Assembly (NCBI GenBank): GCA_020086605.1
Contig: JACBWW010000002.1
Location: forward strand, 28,078,049 to 28,142,048
From: Lanius collurio
Taxonomy: Eukaryota; Chordata; Aves; Passeriformes; Laniidae
Direction of reading: 5' to 3'
Length of the DNA stretch: 64,000 nucleotides
In this document: piece after piece, positions 24,421 to 35,742 of the stretch
How positions within the stretch are numbered: position 1 is the stretch's first letter
Layout: each line of letters opens with the position of its first letter
Made by a program: the position numbers and the translations under genes
The notes under the pieces: generated by a model
Seen by the model: the letters and a program-made list of their open reading frames with translations, nothing else
Told to the model about the DNA's origin: nothing
Databases searched by the model: none

Positions 24421-27400
24421 GCACATCTCCAGGGATAAAGGCATTATTTGCTTCCTATAATGCTTTCGTGAACCTGCGTTTGCTTTCTGTCGTAACACCA
24501 AGCCAGCAAGTGCGGGATGAGACAGAGCGCCCTGGAAGGCAGCGGCAAGGATTTTAAGAAACGGAGCATTTTACTAGAACTTAAAGAAAAGAAATTATCA
24601 CTCTGATCCTTTAAAATAAGGTAATCTTAAAGTACACATGGAAAAAGTGTAAATCAGCTTAGTGTTAACAGCAACATGGATACACACAACTCAGTATGTA
24701 GAACTTTACTTCTGGGCACAAGAAGGTGTTTCAGTTTCTTCCAAAATACAGATTTTCCCTCTGTTTCCAAAAAGTCAGTCTGTCCTATGTTTCAGTGCCA
24801 TCTAGAATACTAGAACTGTTTGACTAATACTAGTTATTTGCTTGAGTAAGGATCACTAATAAAATTCAGCATAGAGTGAAAATATTCACCTTTCATCTGA
24901 AAGGTGAAAATACTTAAAATAAAACCCTAGAGATAGAAGCCAGGCTTCTAGGGATATAGGCCAGGCTCCTAGGCTTCAGAAGTGCCCCTGCCACTAAATC
25001 AGGTGCAGACCCAAACTGCCATGAAATAGAGCTGTGTCCAGAGACAGTGTTAGTGTTTGGCAAGATCCACAGAGGGTATCATGTAGAAGGCTACCCATTC
25101 AGAGAAGGGAAGAAAGACACATATAAAGAGATTTTACTGTTAGATTAAAAAACCCCAAACAGTTGAAGAGTGTTTGTCCAGGAAGGGGGAACATGTGTCT
25201 TTAAATTTATCATAGATAAATGGGCAGAGGGAATAGCAGCCAAGATTTCCTTGTCTGAAAGGCTGAAGCTAATACTGTCATCTGTGGTTAAGACCCATTT
25301 GTCAAACCGAGTATGCTGAGAATAAGGAAAATCAAGTCTCCCTTCCCTTTTTAATTTGACTTAATTAGCCATTATTCCCCTTACCGAAGTAAAGGCATTT
25401 TGAATTGCAGGACACATTTCTGTGCCCTTACTTTTACTAATGCATATACATAGCTTTGCATGCAGGGAAAGCAAAAGCCAAACAAATGTGCTGCAAAAAC
25501 AAGATGCTCCACTACACTCACCTCCTTCCTTGGGAGAGGAGGGCAGAACAAACAACACGTGGCAGATGTTAGCCATGCAGTTCAGTGCCCTACTGGGAGG
25601 CATGCAAATACTATCGTGATACACAGGCTGGAAGAAGCTACATAGGAGAAAACAGGGCACTTGTTGTATGTATGTCAGATTTGCCCCTCCATAGCTAGGA
25701 GGAGGCATGCACTCATAGCACGGCACAGAGTACATAATGCAATTATAATTGGGTGCAATATGTTCACAGCGCTTAAAAAAATGCTGTCTTAAAAAACTGA
25801 GTGCCACGTTCAGATGGCTTAAATTCCCCAAGAGCCCCTGTGCCTACTGCTTCCTACTGGCTGCTTCTGGTCCTTCAGCGGTGCCCAGCCAAGAGGAAAC
25901 TTCAGGGCACAGATGGAGTTCAGGCTAGACAGTCCATAACCTTCACTGGATCCTGCTGGCATCCTGTGGTGCGAAACCTGCATCTCAGAATTACTTGGAG
26001 CAGTTGTCCTCCCGAACCCGATGAGCACACTTTCTTAAAATAGTCACTTGCAAAGGTGTGGCAGGGCCAGCCTTGGGGCTCGCAGAATCACTGAGGGGGG
26101 ACTGCGAGCCTCAGAATATCCTTGTAATTCATCTGTAATGTTAAACTTTAAATAACTGTCTTCCTCTTTCATTCCTTTCTACCTCGGCTAAGAAATGCGA
26201 CACACGCTGTATAAAGGGACTGTCACCAGCTGTTAATAAGAAAGCAGTTTTAGCTTCTCTCCGCTTCTCTTGTTCACACGTAGACAGTGTTGGAAATCAG
26301 TGAAAATGGGTGTAGCCCCTCTGCTACCACTACCACCACCTCCCACAAAGAGAGCAAGTGAGAAAGGGAAGAGGAAAGGTTGAAGAAACGGGCTGACCTA
26401 CTTAGGTACTGCGAAGGACGAGCATGCAGGCTCTGAGTGCTGGGATGGCTGCGCGCGTTTGTTCTGGGCACCTACTGTTACCCTGGCATCCCTCCAAACA
26501 AATGGCTTTACACCCAATTCCAAAACAGCTCCTTCCTCCTCCTCTTCAAAATATGCCCTCCCCACCGTGCATGCTCTCCCTGTGATCCTTGCTGCCTTGG
26601 TTTTAAAACGGCCGCTTCCCTGAGCAGGCAGCCAGCCCCTGTCTTCTCACCCACCTGTTAATACCTGGCCTCCTGTTTGTCACATGGCAGCTCTGGGCTC
26701 TGGACCAGGAACCCTCCCTTGCTCCTGTGCCGCAGCCACTGCTTCCGGCATGGGCCACCTGTCCCTCCTGTCTCAGCTGAGAAAGGACAGGACCTAACTG
26801 CAGGGTAGGTGGCTGTCAGTGAGCAGACCCGGCTTGCAAGGAGTGGTTTCCAGAAGCAGGAAGGAGAGAGGAGGCAGGTCTCCTTGCTCTCGGGAGCCCT
26901 GACTCAGACCCCTTCCCGTGTGTTGCATGCCGCCCCCTCTGCTCCGCTGGCTCTGAGCCTCTGAGTGGCATCACTCGAACCCTGTGAGTTAGCCAGCCTG
27001 AAAATTATACCCACTGGGATCTGGCCAGTTTGCAAAGCCTAATATCAGTGATTGCAAGGTGGGATCAACGCATTCAGGCGACACAAAGATTGCATTACAA
27101 ACCCTTTTGGATTTAGATGGCAAATGATCCTTTTGCTCTTCAGACAGTATTTCTGGCAATTCAGAGCACTCACAATTGCTTGTCAGAACAACCAAAAGTG
27201 CTTCCCTGGCAGCATGGCATATCTTACTGAGAGACTGGAAGAACCTTCTTTGGTTTCTATATAAAACACACTTATGACTCATATAGGACTCAGAAATTGT
27301 CTTAGTTAGAGATAAATGGGAAGATACACTGCAGATCTGGAGAATGATGCTTGAGTCACAAAGCTGGAACTGTGATCAGAAGGCAAAATTCCCCAAAGTT

Positions 27401-27979
27401 TGGGGTCTTAGGGAGACAAAGAGGGGTTTGTTTGCATTTGCACACAAGCATTTGGCATTTCTTTGTTTTTTCCTTCCCACTTTCTCACTGGATGTGTTCT
27501 GGAGTATGAGAGGTCTTGTCATTCCTTTTGTCTACTCCTCCTACCACCCTTTGTCTTGCATCACATCAGTGATGTCTCAGAAGCAATTAAAAGCAGTTCC
27601 ACTGAGTTCCAATGCCACATCAGCTTCAGTCCTTTACCAAAGAGTACATAACAACATTATGCAAACCACAGTGAAAGATCATTACTAAGGGTGACAAAAT
27701 CAAGCACTGAGGAACTAGAAAAAGCCACTACTAAGCTGGCTTGTGGAGTTGCAGTTTGGCCCCTCTGTGCATACACAGGTTGCAGCAGTCTTTAATTACA
27801 TGAGCATAATCCTGCACTGTTTGTCCCACAGAACCCCTGCCTCATCCAGCTCATGGAGCAGGTGGTGCTCAATTAACAAGCAGCTATTTACACTGGGTTT
27901 GTGCTCACTACAAGACCCCATGCCTTGTTCACTGAACACTGTTCAGACCCCAGTGAGAAGATGGAGTGATTTACTTTCC
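24421..27979. other. non-coding DNA
   Basis: No gene recognised. Besides the hairpin at 24,885-24,908 there is an imperfect tandem pair (GCCAGGCTTCTAGG and GCCAGGCTCCTAGG) at about 24,939-24,974. The minus-strand frames at 25,361-25,831 and 26,989-27,282 are long but carry no motif I know. Confidence 0.55.
24885..24908. repeat. perfect 11-bp inverted repeat, 2-nt loop
   Basis: TTCACCTTTCA, then TC, then TGAAAGGTGAA. The arms are exactly complementary, and partial symmetry extends a few bases further. No T-run or poly-A signal follows that would mark a terminator or processing site. CACCT/AGGTG E-box-like cores lie in both arms. Confidence 0.8.
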
Positions 27980-28390
27980 TGAAGGCTCTGCTGTCCTATG
28001 AAGACAGGCTGAGAGAGTTGGGTCTGTTCAGCCTGGGGAAGAGAAGGCCCAGGGACACCTCTATTGCAGCCTTCCACAGTGCCTACAAGAAAGTTGGAGA
28101 GGAACTTTTTACAAGGGCATGTAGTGATAGGATAAGGGAGAATGGCTTTAAACTGAGAGTAGGTTTATATCAGATATTAGTAAGAAAATTTTTACTCTGA
28201 AGGTGATAAGGCACCAAAACAGGTTGCCCAAAAAGGTTGTGCATGCCCCACTCTGGAAGTGTTCAAGGCAAGGTTGGACAGTGCTTTGAGCAACATGGTC
28301 TAGTGGAAAGTGTCTGTGCCCATGGCAGAGGGTTTGGAGCTAAGTGATCTTTAAGGTCCTTTCCAACCCAAACAATTCTGTGATTCTGGT
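27980..28390 (+). mobile_element. CR1 LINE, 5'-truncated 3' end
   Basis: The sequence follows the 3' part of CR1. It shows CTATGAAGACAGGCTGAGAG, then GGTCTGTTCAGCCTGGGGAA, an AGTGATAGGATAAGGGAGAA block, and the terminal segment AAGGTCCTTTCCAACCC running into AATTCTGTGATTCTG, the typical octamer-like tail. About 410 nt remain of an element that is several kilobases when full length, so only the extreme end of ORF2 and the 3' UTR are present. It is diverged with many substitutions and small indels, and cannot move. The 'AAGGTCCTTTCCAACCC' ending differs from the other two copies, which suggests another subfamily. Confidence 0.9.
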
Positions 28391-31300
28391 GTGCTTACCA
28401 ATGTTGTATCAGTGGGCTTCATTTCCGTAATACCTTTTGGAGATGAGAAGGTAGAATTATTCCCATTTATAGATGGGGCTTTATACAGGGGGATGAGAGG
28501 GGTCCATTTCTTCAAGATGACCCTTGTGAGGTTCCTGGTCTTCCTGTGCTCCCCATACAGGCTCCCACCAGCATGTGGAAACTTGGTATTTCTACACAAA
28601 AGAATGTGGTGGTTACTTTTATCATCTATTCACTGTGGAAAATTTGCTTTCAATGATTTGCCTTATATAATATAGGATCTTCTGGAGCTTTCTGAGATTT
28701 CCTTCATATACAAATATTTGCCAAAAATAGTAGTGACAAAGGGATTCTCTCAGCAAATTTTTTGCAACTCTTGCATGATAGTTTCCAGAACACCTAATTT
28801 AAAATATTAATCTCTCCAGGAGTCATTTAATATACCCTTCAGTTATTTTTCGATTGAAAAGGACTTTCATATCTTCATTTGATACTGATATGTTGCTGTA
28901 CTCTTTTCCAAATAGAATGAAAATATGCATTATTTCTGCATCATTAACAAGGCATTCCCCTCTTCCCCAATAATAGGCTGATGCAAATTTCTTTTGCTTC
29001 TACTATATTAAATAAAATGTTCTTGACCTCAGTCTTCTGTTTCCCCTGATCTTTGAACCTACTTTGTTATTGTTAGAATTTGTTAGGTTATAATACTGCT
29101 TGTTTTGTCTCTCTTGCCCTTCCATCTGCATTTTTTCCCCGAAGAGATGACTGCTCTCTGCCTTGCAAACAGAGTGAGTTGTCAGGCAAATCTACCTTGT
29201 TTTTCTTAATTGTGAAAGCTTTACCACTTGACCATATAATGACCTCAGTATTCTTACACACCTTCTTGGTGTCTTTGCAAATTTTTACTCCTAGCTTTCC
29301 TCACGTTTCTTATCACCTTGAGGTATTAACTCTTCTCAAATGTCAAATACAAGTACTACTGGAGATACTGTCTCTGGTGTGGTGGGTGCATTCAGGTCAT
29401 GAAAAATGTCCCCAAGCAACTGCCAACTTCCATTCCCTTGATCTACGCATACCATAAAGAAATCCAAACTGGAATTCCCTCATGCTGACTTCCATGTCTC
29501 TCATGTCAAGGAAGTCTCATCAACAATGCTCTCCTGAGAACACAGTTCTCCAAAATGGAAATCCATTGGGAAAACCCATAACAATACAGTTCTTTCCAGA
29601 TGCTGTAAGAAAGTTGCTAAGAAGTGCCCTTTGCTGCTTGTGGTTGATCTGCCCATTCCTCTTCATGCTTTGGCCAGTTCAGTCTCCCACCCTCAAAATG
29701 ATTTATGCTCCAGCCTCTCTGCTCCCTATTCTTGCCTTGCAGGCTTTAAGTTTATTTAGTGCCTTACCTCACTAGATCCAATCTCACCCTGACAGCTTTC
29801 TCTGTGTTTTATGGTCTACACCTTTATTCTCATACTGGCCAACAGGCCTAGTTAAATATTCCTGAGCTTTCTGTCTAGTTCTGGTGCTCCTATCCACCTC
29901 CACTTTGGCACTTTTACTTCTTGTCCCCAGGCCATCCTCTGTAACCACTTTACCAAATTTGTCTTCCTTCCCTGATTGTGTTCTCCACTTCCACTAGTCT
30001 CACCATTGCCAAAGACCCAGCCTTCCCTGTGCCTCAGCAACACAGGTGATCCCATTGTCTGTCCCCAGTTTGTCTCCAGTGCTCTCTCACTTCCATACTC
30101 TGTTCCTTCCTGCCCCTGGCTCCCCTTCCCAGCATACTTGTTCAGCTAATCCCAATCCTAGTTGTTCTTGTTCTTCTGGCTCTGAAGGTCAACTACAGAG
30201 TAAAGTATTTCCATCCCTTTTGCCATCTTCATTCCAGTTGCTGTTTCCTTTGAAGCCTCCTATTTAAACAAAACCTACCAGGAGTGTCACTGAGGCAATA
30301 AGTTGACTAAGCGGAAAGTACTCAAGGTTTTGTCATTTGCAGTCCCAATTCCCTCGTTAACTACATCAGAGACCTCGGCAGAGCCTCTGCCCACCCCTCT
30401 GCTAGTCAAGTGGTAATGCATACCCATCGACCTAGAAGAAGTTGGACACATTTGCAAATCCACCAGCTTAAACATAACCTAAGGTTGTTATATGGAAAAA
30501 GTCCTGTACACCACAGATATGGCCCCTCTTCTCAGTGCTGGCTCTAACTCAGTCTAGAACAGCTATTACAGGAAAAAACTGGCTTCTGTTCCTGTACTGC
30601 TGGCCTCAGGCACGCTCTGCTATTTCATGGAGAGGTCCATGTTCAGCCTCTATTGTCTCTTGGAGATAATGATGAGATGGAATGTGTGCCATGACAGTGA
30701 CATTCTTGGGGGCTTTGTCTTTTAACATCTAGAGACTCTCTACTGAGCAGCTATGAAGTAAGATTTTTGGTTTTCCCTCAAAAGCATGTGTTGGCCAAAT
30801 TAGGTGGATTTTTCAGAAATGTGATACAAGGCATATCCCTGAAGTCAAGGCCAAACCCCTGCCAGATTTCAAGCCCGGCTTCGAAGCATGGGAATGATGC
30901 AATGGTTCCAAGAAAAAGTTGCCAGAACATTTAAATTTGGGCAAAACAACATATTTTCCCAAACCTTGTTCTTGGAAAAGCCAAAGCTGATGGATCAGAA
31001 ATTTCCCCCAAAAAAATAAATCAATCAACCTGAACAGTATGGCAAATTTAACTTCAAATCATTAATGTTTGGCACAGCTGTAAGATGCCAAACCCATGAT
31101 TTTGTAATACAAAGCTGTGGACATTTTTTGTAACAAAAAACAGGCCAAAAATACTTGTAATCATTATTATCCCCTCTTTAATTTTTAGTATGCTTCTGTC
31201 TTTCCCTGTTGTTTACAAGTTAAAGCAGATTTTAATGCATCCTAAAAGATCTTTTAAGGTCAACACTTCACATTAAAATATGCAAAAAAAAAAATTGAAA

Positions 31301-33595
31301 CTGTGCTTTTGCTTTCAAAAACAAAAATCAAAATTACTAAACAAAAAATAAGACTGGGAATTTTCTGTTTTTTTATTCCACAAACACACCTCACAAATGT
31401 CAGATTTCTTAGCTGTACAATCAATAAGTGAGGTGTAGAAAATCACTGAATAATTTTCATCCTGGTCTGAGTGAACATACAAAAAGTGACTTAATTTCAT
31501 GGAAATGCATGGGAATGTCTCTTTGGTTCCAAAATTATTTGCCACATTCACACCAGCTAAAATTGTAAAAATTTGAATATGAAAAAGTTTTATGGGAACC
31601 AGTTTTCTGCAGACAACTGAGGGCCTGTTATCACTCAGAAGTCACTAATTGAAAGTGTCCAGTTGCTAAAATTTTAAGTATCACCGATGACAGCATTACA
31701 ACTGTGTGGCAGTATCTTTTCTCTCATGGTACACAGTGTTATTGCTTGGTGCCTTGCTGCAGATATTGTTTAGCCAAAACTTCGTTGACTTGAAAATGCC
31801 TTTTTCTGTGCAGAGAACTGAATTTTTATTTCTGATTTACCAGCTGCAGTTTTTTTGCTCTTGTCTCAGTGACCTTGTTTTCTCAATACAAAGTGTAGAT
31901 TCAGATATCTTTTGAGAGTTGTCTCCTCTGGTTTCCCCAAGACAGCAGAACCACTTATTTCCCTTCACAAGACATCTGAGTTCCATTTATTAATGGAACT
32001 TACTAAAACCATTTTTAAATGGTATTATAATCAACATGAAATTATGTAGAAGTCATCTGTGGAAAATTGCAAAGTGTGGAAACGATGTCATCATATATTA
32101 GCAATGCTCAAAAATAAAATAAATAGCTCCACGGGGCTTTTCCAATATTTGTGGAGTGGCACATCTCCAAAGCACACTCAGAAAGGACAGGGTGCTTTTG
32201 GAAAGCTTATTTGCATGCACCCAGCCATGCAAGTGCACACACACACACATGGACTGCAGGCACAGAGCTATTCTATTTTGCTGGCTTGGAAGAAGTCAAG
32301 TGTTGGAGGACACTAGTCAGTGCTGCCTGCTGCCAGGATGAATAGCATTTCTCTGTCTTTCTGTTCTGGGGGTGCATCACAACTGGGAAGAGCAGTTCTG
32401 CCCTGCCCTCTGCTCCCTTGCCACTCCCCAGCAGGGCAAGGATGGGCAGGGCCGGCATCCCCTGTGGAGGACAATACACGGGTAGGTGCCAGCAATGCAC
32501 CGGGGGTTGTGCTGGCCTCCAGGAGGGGAGAGTGACAGCTGGCATGATCTCATGCCCCAGGCCAAAACTGACTGGAGAGAACTTTAATCAAAGGATAATA
32601 TTCACAAAAATTCACAAAGCTGGGTATAATACCTAGCAGAGCCATCCCTACATTTTGAAGCACAGTGCTTACTGATAACAATCCCCATACATAAATCTGG
32701 TGTGCCTTGCTTGCCTCTCCTTAAGTGTATTAGACCTTCATGAGGAAAGTTGCTGTTGTAACCAGCTTAGTTACTCATTTTCTCCCTGTCCCCTTTAGTG
32801 CAAGTAATGAGCATGCTGAGGCTCTGAAACGGGTAGACAAAAGATGACAGCATTTCCTGAGATTCATATGGCACATAAATATTTAGCATTTGATTTATGT
32901 TGTGTTGATGCTGTTCATCAATTGCTTTATTAAGACCCAGAAACTTTGAGAGAACTTTGTAGATGGGAGAAAGGAAAGTCATCCCTGCGATGCTAGAAAT
33001 AAGGAAGAGTCAGAGGTCTATGCGTTGTGGGAAGAGGGAACGGCTCTGTTGTGCATCTGATCATTGTAGAAACTGCTGCTCTGCTTTTGGGTTCACAGCC
33101 CAAGGATTTGCTCCTTTCAATAGGCAGATAGAGCTGTATTAAACCTCTCCACATAAAACTGGGTAGATCAGGAGTTGTGCTTCTTTTTCCTCCCCCGTCC
33201 CCAATTTAGAGACAACACAGCTGCGAGGGCATTGATGTGCCAGTGAAGGCAAGGGTAAGCTCAGTTGTGCATCATTTGCCAAATGCGTGAGAGTGTGTGT
33301 GTGTGTGTGCATGGGGCTGAGTCAGGGCGAGGGCATCTTCTGCCAGGTCCTGAGGGAGCAGAGCAGAGAGACCAGCAAGACTGCAGCCCCAGAAACTTTG
33401 TGGTGGTTTTGTAGTCAGTAGCCACTGCACCAATCATCTCTGCATATTTTAAAAATGACAGGCAGTTTGGGCATCTGCTTACATCAATATTCTGTAAATA
33501 CAAGGATAAATTGGTAGCCCAAAACAGTGAGAAAGCTTTGCATAGGTTCTGTTTTGAATGCTATTTATTACACAGCATGATATACACAGCACTCT
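28391..33595. other. AT-rich non-coding DNA
   Basis: No exon or RNA gene recognised. A short (CA)n lies near 32,236 and a (GT)n at 33,293. 30,830-31,080 may contain an old repeat, but I could not assign it. 32,300-32,560 is locally GC-rich with overlapping open frames and no motif. Confidence 0.55.
33293..33309. repeat. (GT)n microsatellite
   Basis: Eight and a half GT units, uninterrupted. Confidence 0.85.
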
Positions 33596-33646
33596 TATTC
33601 ATGTCAGTGGGAGTTTTATGCAAACATGGAAAGCAGAATGTGGCTC
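33596..33646 (+). mobile_element. possible ancient amniote repeat relic
   Basis: ATGTCAGTGGGAGTTTTATG followed by GCAGAATGTGGCTC resembles the 'GTCAATGGGAGTTTTGCC ... GCAGGATTTGGCCC' stretch that recurs in old interspersed repeats of turtles and crocodilians. Only about 50 bp match, so the assignment is weak. Confidence 0.3.
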
Positions 33647-35060
33647 AAAATTGTAACTTGATTTGCTGTAGACAGGCCTTTCTGCATGCAAAGCTGCGAA
33701 GGCAAGTTCTCCACACAAAAAAGGTGCAAAGCCAGTGTAATATGGAGTCTGTGGTAAAGTGCAGAAAGGTCCTGCTGCCTGGTGTGGTTTTACACCAACT
33801 CTCCCATCACCAGGATTGAAGAGAAAGAGAGAGGGGAGCATTCCTGGGAAATATGCATAGATAAAATGTTTCCCTACAGCATTTGGTTATATTCAAATTT
33901 GTAACTGATTGTTTTTAAGGAATAACTGTACTTCTAGAGATGGCACATTATTATGGGGAGCTGGTAAAGTGTCTGCAGATAACAATGTACTTAAATTGCT
34001 GGAAAAAAAGATATTTCTATCATCCTGGCACCATCTAACCTTAAAAGACTGACCATAAGGTTTATGAATTTATAGATTTACTCTTTTGAGAGAAATTTTG
34101 CTTTATTTTTAGAAGATGTGTTTAAAAGACCTGCCTTCCCAACAACATGGAGGTTTAAAAAGTGAGGATATTTTTTTTTCTGATACTTATCTAGGTTTTT
34201 CCTGCCCTAAGAGTTAGAAGTGTTCTTATTTATACTCGCCTTAGCACTCTGACTTTTGGGTGGTGATGTAGTGACATTGAAATTTTAAATTTCAGGGAAG
34301 TGTATACCTTAAGTATGTCTTAAAGTCACCAAATTTATTACACATTGAAACAAGTGGCCACAGGATGTGTGTAATTTGGAGTTCACAGATGAAGAAACCA
34401 CCCATGGGAAAATCCAGATGCTTTGACAATAGAGCATTATTACCATGTAGCATTACAGCACTGATAAAGATCTGCCTCTGAAGACTTGGACATATTTATC
34501 ACCCAGAACTCCTTCTGTGATTGTTACTGCCACAAATAAACTCCTGCAGAGCACATAAGCTTTTCACAGAACAGACTTTTTTCCCCTTATTTTTTTTGCT
34601 TAGAATAAAGATGATCTCCCTTCACAAGCAAGATTTACCCAAGACCATTTTGAAGAAAATGTAGCGGAAGGAATCCCTGAAAAATTGTATATCAAATGCT
34701 TAATTAACACACTTAGGCTGTAAATGCAGATATGTACTACAAGGAAAAAAATAGTCTCCTACGTTGAGTCTATTTCATATTCAGTTTGGAAATTCTAAAC
34801 TAAGACAAAATTTTCAAGGTATTTCAAAATATACTTAAAAGATTCAGTCCTAGAGTCTGTGAACCTTAACTCTGACCACTACTGATGGCAGAGGGCCCTA
34901 CATATCACTACAGAGAGCAGTGTACCCTGCATATCTACTGCTGAGAGCATTACCTATTCAAGGTGTCACAGCACATTATGGCGAGAAAGCCCTTCTAAAC
35001 ACAGCAAAGTGCCTCCTAGATTTGCACTCTATAACATTCCATATGTTTTATACATGGGCC
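33647..35060. other. AT-rich non-coding DNA
   Basis: No gene or repeat recognised. There are short poly-T runs near 34,170 and 34,590. Confidence 0.6.
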
Positions 35061-35061
35061 C

Positions 35062-35742
35062 ACTGGCTGGATGGCAGCTTTGAGGGAAAGGACCTGGCAG
35101 ACCTGATGGATATCCAGTTCAACAGTAGCAAGTCCCTGCAGCAGAGGTGTATTGCAATATCCTGGGCTGCACTGGGAGGAGTGTTGCCATAAGGCTGAGG
35201 GAAGTGATCCTTCCTCTCTTCAGCACTGGTGAGACCACAGCTGGAGTTGTGTGTCCAGGTCTGGGCTTCTGAATGTAATAGAAATGTGGAGTTACCAAGG
35301 ATGATCAAGCCAAGGGCTGTAAAAATGATTATGGGTTTGGAGAAAAGGCTGAAAAAACTGTGAAAGTTCAGTCCAGAGAAGAGAAGGCTCAGAGGGAGTT
35401 CTCATCAATCTATACAAATATATGAGAGGAGTGGGTGTAAAGAAGATGGAGCCAGGCTATTTCCAGTGGTATCTAGTTACAAGACCATGAGCAAGGCACA
35501 AACTGGAATGCAGGAGGTTTTGTCTGAACATCAGGAAACACTTCTTTACTGGACAGTTGACTGAGCACTGGCGCAGATTGCCCAGAGAGGTAGTAGGGTC
35601 TCCATCCTGGGAGATACTCAAAAGCTAGCTGGATGTGGTCCTGGGCAACCAGCTCTAGATGATACTGCCTGAGAAGGGGGATTGGACAAGATCATCTCCA
35701 CAGGTCCCTTTCAACCTCACCCATACTGCAATTCTGTGATAC
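35062..35742 (+). mobile_element. CR1 LINE, 5'-truncated 3' end
   Basis: About 680 nt follow the CR1 3' end in order: TGGATGGCAGCTTTGAGGGA, AAGGACCTGGCAGACCTGAT, CACTGGTGAGACCACAGCTG, GTCCAGAGAAGAGAAGGCTC, CATCAGGAAACACTTCTTTA, GCAGATTGCCCAGAGAGGTA, then TTGGACAAGATCATCTCCAC and a TTCTGTGATA end. The first part corresponds to the C-terminal tail of the ORF2 reverse transcriptase ('LDGSFEGKDLADLMDIQ' can still be read); the rest is 3' UTR. It is strongly diverged with frame breaks, so inactive. The 3' ending matches the 'GATGATCTCCAGAGGTCCC' class, unlike the copy at 28.0 kb. Confidence 0.9.

Noticed and set aside
25361..25831. 156-codon cysteine-rich minus-strand frame
   Set aside because: Cysteines are irregularly placed, and there is no signal peptide, domain or splice support.
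30830..31080. Possible old LINE 3' end
   Set aside because: Some words felt familiar, but I could not match them in order to any family.
34920..35192. 90-codon plus frame
   Set aside because: Its second half is the tail of the CR1 ORF2 reading frame; the first half is unrelated flanking sequence.
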